64,000 bases of DNA, taken from the NCBI GenBank assembly GCA_019722365.1, contig JADFUC010000709.1, positions 2,046,001 to 2,110,000 of the forward strand, given 5' to 3'. Position 1 is the first letter of the stretch. Each line of letters opens with the position of its first letter. This DNA comes from Lithospermum erythrorhizon (Eukaryota; Streptophyta; Magnoliopsida; Boraginales; Boraginaceae). This document shows positions 61,255-64,000 of the stretch, piece after piece. The notes beneath the pieces were generated by a model that did not search any database, had not been told where the DNA came from, and saw only the letters and a list, made by a program, of their open reading frames with translations. Made by a program: the position numbers and the translations under genes.

Positions 61255-64000
61255 ATGTCGAAAGGATCTTCATCATCTGGAGAGGCAGAGAACAAAGAGA
61301 AAGATAAGGTTATAATGGATGTTGATCAGGATAATGAGGCAGCTGATGAAGGGGCTCCTCTCATAGGGATGGCAGAGTGCCGCATTTGTCAGGAAGAGGA
61401 TTCTATACAGAATTTGGAGAGTCCTTGTGTTTGCAGTGGCAGTCTAAAGGTACTGGACTTTTTATAGCTTATCTGATTAGTGCTGAGCTTTCCTAGTTAG
61501 GAATTGTTTTTATTTTTTGTTATTGGTAATTCTTTAATCATGTGTGGTGCTTTTGTGAACTTGGGAACCTATGCTCATCTGCATTAATATTATTCTTGTG
61601 CTGCTTTCATGTTCTTTTGATTTTGTCACTTCATATTTGATCTTCATACACCAAAAATTTGTTGTCTGGACAAAGTTACAATGTCATAAATCAAAATGGC
61701 TCATTACACTAGCTACTGTGTTTTATCTATTGTGAAGTAGTAAGTAGTCTTTTCACTTCATCTTGGGTCAATTTGGAACAGCCTCGCTGTTAAGGGGTAA
61801 GGCTGAATACTATATTGGGTCAATTTGGAACAGGCTCATTTCACTTCACCGCATTGGGGCATGTTATTGTTTTGCTAATGATTCACGTCCCGCTTTATGA
61901 CACCTTACAATCTCTTATCTCTTCTCTGCATCATTTCTTACCTGTGCTAACTGATATTAGAATGTTTACAGTTTCTCTTATAGCATTGTGTAGTTGCCTT
62001 CTAATGGCCAATTATATCTCTATACAGTATGCTCATCGAAAATGTGTGCAACACTGGTGCAATGAGAAAGGTGACATTACTTGTGAGATCTGCCACCAGG
62101 TAAATTCTCTACATATTTCTAGTCCTGAGTCCTGCCATTTTTAGTGTTTCTTTTTCCTATCCTACGCCCTCCGGGACATGTTAAGAAGTCAGAAAAGAAA
62201 GAAATTACGTTCAAAATTCAGAAAAAGAATCTTGTTATATTTACAAATAACATTTCATCAATGTACTCTCGGTTCCCAACTTCTTAACATGTGCTCTTAG
62301 GGCATAACCACCTAGGATAGGAAAATCCACTTACTATAGCTATTTTACTTCAAGAGAATACTGGACACAAGGTTTTATATGGAATTGTAGCTCTCTGGTG
62401 TTGAAAGAGTTTTAATATCGAGCATGTTCACCAATAGAAGGATACTGATAAAACTCTGTTGACATTTCGAGGGTTATTTGGAGAAATTGGTAGCTTATAT
62501 AGTTTTTCCTTATTTACGACAACAATAATCAGTTGTAGCCCTTCTGTTTTGATAGTACCTGTGAAGATTATAAATAAGTCTGATGGCGGACTTCATAAAT
62601 CATAAGGCTCTTGTAGTAGTATTTTTACATCTAACTTGTAATAGTTCATATTCTTTGGTTATTCATTGTATACATACCTTGAAAGGGAAACTGGTGGAAT
62701 TATGAACACCTTGTATATCAGCTTTGGATTTGAATTAGAGTATGATAGCTAAGTAGCAATGTGGTTTGGCAAAAGGTTGACAGGGGTACTTAGAGGCTAG
62801 AGCTGTGTTGTTGCTCAAACTACTCCTTCATACTAAAATCTCAAGTGTTTTGCAGTCTTACCAACCTGGTTATGTAGCTCCTCCTCGGCCTGAAGCTATA
62901 GATACTGTTATTGATATTGGGTAAGCTTTCATATGTATATTAATTTCATAGTATTGAAATCAGATTTAAATTACATTGAGCCCATAAGTAGTGATGGTTA
63001 GGGGGCTCTGTTATTTATCCACTCACATTATTCTAAGCTCTACTTAGTTTTTCATTTATAGACCCATTGCAGTATAACTGATTGGATGCAGGGAATGTTA
63101 AACCTACATTTCAGTCATTCCTGGTCTTTTCTCGTCATTTTCTGTAATAAGTGTGAGTTTCTTCTTCTGATTTTTTTTTTTACCTTTTTTTCTACCCTGC
63201 AGAGGAGGCTGGCAGATTGCTGGTACACCTATTAATTTGCATGATCCTAGATTGTTGGCCATTGCAGAGGCCGAGCGGCAAATGTTGGAAGCTGAATATA
63301 ACGATTTTAATGCTAGCAATGCTAGTGGATCTGCATTCTTCCGTTCTGTTGTGCTAATTGTAGGCTTTCATGTCTCCTTTTTATTCATTTCCATTAGTTG
63401 TCATTAGTTGATTATCTTGATTAAATTACTAGTAAGCTCCAGATTTAGTTTTTAACTTTTTTTTCATCTGCTTTGCTTTGTAGTTGATGGCCCTTCTTCT
63501 TATGCGTCATGCAGTAAGCATGAATGATGATGGTGATGAAGATGACGATGCATCTACAATATTCTCTGTAAGTGTAAATAGTACAGCTCCAACTTATATT
63601 ATTTGTCTACATAGTTTTAGAGAATTTTGTTGCTAACATTGGCGAGGCCTCTGCAGCTCTTTTTACTTAGAGCCATTGGTTTTCTTTTGCCCTGTTATAT
63701 TATGGTCTGGATCATCACTTTCCTTCAACGACGAAGACAAAGCCAGGTTACTCGATCCCCATATACTGTTGCAGCGATCTACATTCCTACTTCCCCGCCA
63801 TGTTTGCTTCCTGCTGAGTGCAATCCAGCATATATATTTGTGTTAACTGATTTTTTGTTAGTTAATCGATGAACAGGAAGCCGCTGCTCTTGCTGGACCG
63901 CCATTCACTGTCGTGGTGCAATCAGGTCAAAACCGAGGCATACACTTCGCAATAGCAGCACCTGCACCGATTCCAGTCCCGGCTACTGCTGCCACTGCTA
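61255..64000 (+). CDS. RING-CH (MARCH-like) membrane E3 ubiquitin ligase, 3' end outside the window
   Basis: Exons seen: 61255-61449, 62028-62099, 62856-62920, 63203-63359, 63484-63567, 63657-63746 and 63877 onward; all introns are GT-AG and the phases agree. An acidic N-terminus leads to a C4HC3 RING-CH finger: C42, C45, C58, C60, H68, C71, C83 and C86 (AECRICQEED ... CVCSGSLKYAHRKCVQHWCN ... CEICH). The DUF3675-type segment SYQPGYVAPPRP follows, then GGWQIAGTPINLHDPRLLAI. Two hydrophobic segments come next: VVLILMALLLMRHAV, then LFLLRAIGFLLPCYIMVWII. After them an Ala/Pro-rich tail begins. Proteins with this layout are membrane-anchored ubiquitin ligases of endomembranes. A DDGDEDDDA loop lies between the two spans. 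An intact gene as far as can be seen. Confidence 0.9.

Noticed and set aside
1..64000. Bacterial-type systems: operons, CRISPR arrays, phage or plasmid genes
   Set aside because: Nothing of the kind is present; the window is intron-containing plant nuclear DNA.

Overview
The window is nuclear DNA from a flowering plant, almost certainly a eudicot. It is AT-rich, its genes are split by GT-AG introns, its intergenic DNA is crowded with decayed transposons, and every recognisable protein belongs to a plant family. A plastid 23S rRNA fragment lies in the nuclear sequence. I cannot name the species.

Layout, left to right. 1-3687: AT-rich intergenic DNA. 3688-11225 (+): a broken copy of the ankyrin-repeat protein kinase VIK, interrupted by a decayed LTR retroelement (4446-8161). 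12340-15238 (-): an O-fucosyltransferase-like Golgi enzyme. 17809-19891 (+): a p24-delta cargo receptor. 20569-21978 (+): an intronless beta-propeller, glycosidase-like protein, probably plastid-targeted. 22318-22535: plastid 23S rRNA remnant. 23323-24900 (+): an intronless TPR-SET protein. 24901-36245: long gene-poor stretch with small repeats. 36246-37830 (+): a MYB-CC (PHR1-like) transcription factor. 38462-39305: a foldback transposon with long inverted repeats. 41115-41600 (+): a uL18-like ribosomal protein gene without a visible ATG. 42073-45323 (-): a GALT1-type beta-1,3-galactosyltransferase with a galectin domain. 46690-47400: a nested tandem-repeat array just upstream of it. 50610-51650 (-): an S-like RNase T2, with a near-perfect hairpin beyond its 3' end. 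52541-54135: the 3' end and LTR of a Copia-like element. 54389-56493 (-): an AVT-type vacuolar amino acid transporter. 61255-64000+ (+): a RING-CH (MARCH-like) membrane E3 ligase, cut by the window edge.

For seven multi-exon genes I placed splice sites by eye. In the five complete multi-exon genes with an ATG (499, 223, 327, 637 and 415 codons) and in the RNase (226), the summed exon lengths divide exactly by three and end at the expected stop, which supports the models.

The genes do not form a pathway. Several act in the secretory route (O-fucosyltransferase, p24, GALT1, secreted RNase, RING-CH ligase), but what ties them together is conserved gene order. From memory, relatives of VIK, p24-delta, the O-fucosyltransferase, RNase T2 and the RING-CH protein lie around At1g14000-At1g14260 in Arabidopsis, and relatives of p24-delta, the SET protein, GALT1 and RNS3 lie around At1g26690-At1g26820. 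The window looks like the unduplicated counterpart of both.

I found no convincing new molecular system. The items most worth checking are the hairpin at 50357-50488, the repeat array upstream of GALT1 and its relatives, the uL18 gene without an ATG, the decay of VIK, and the plastid rRNA insertion.
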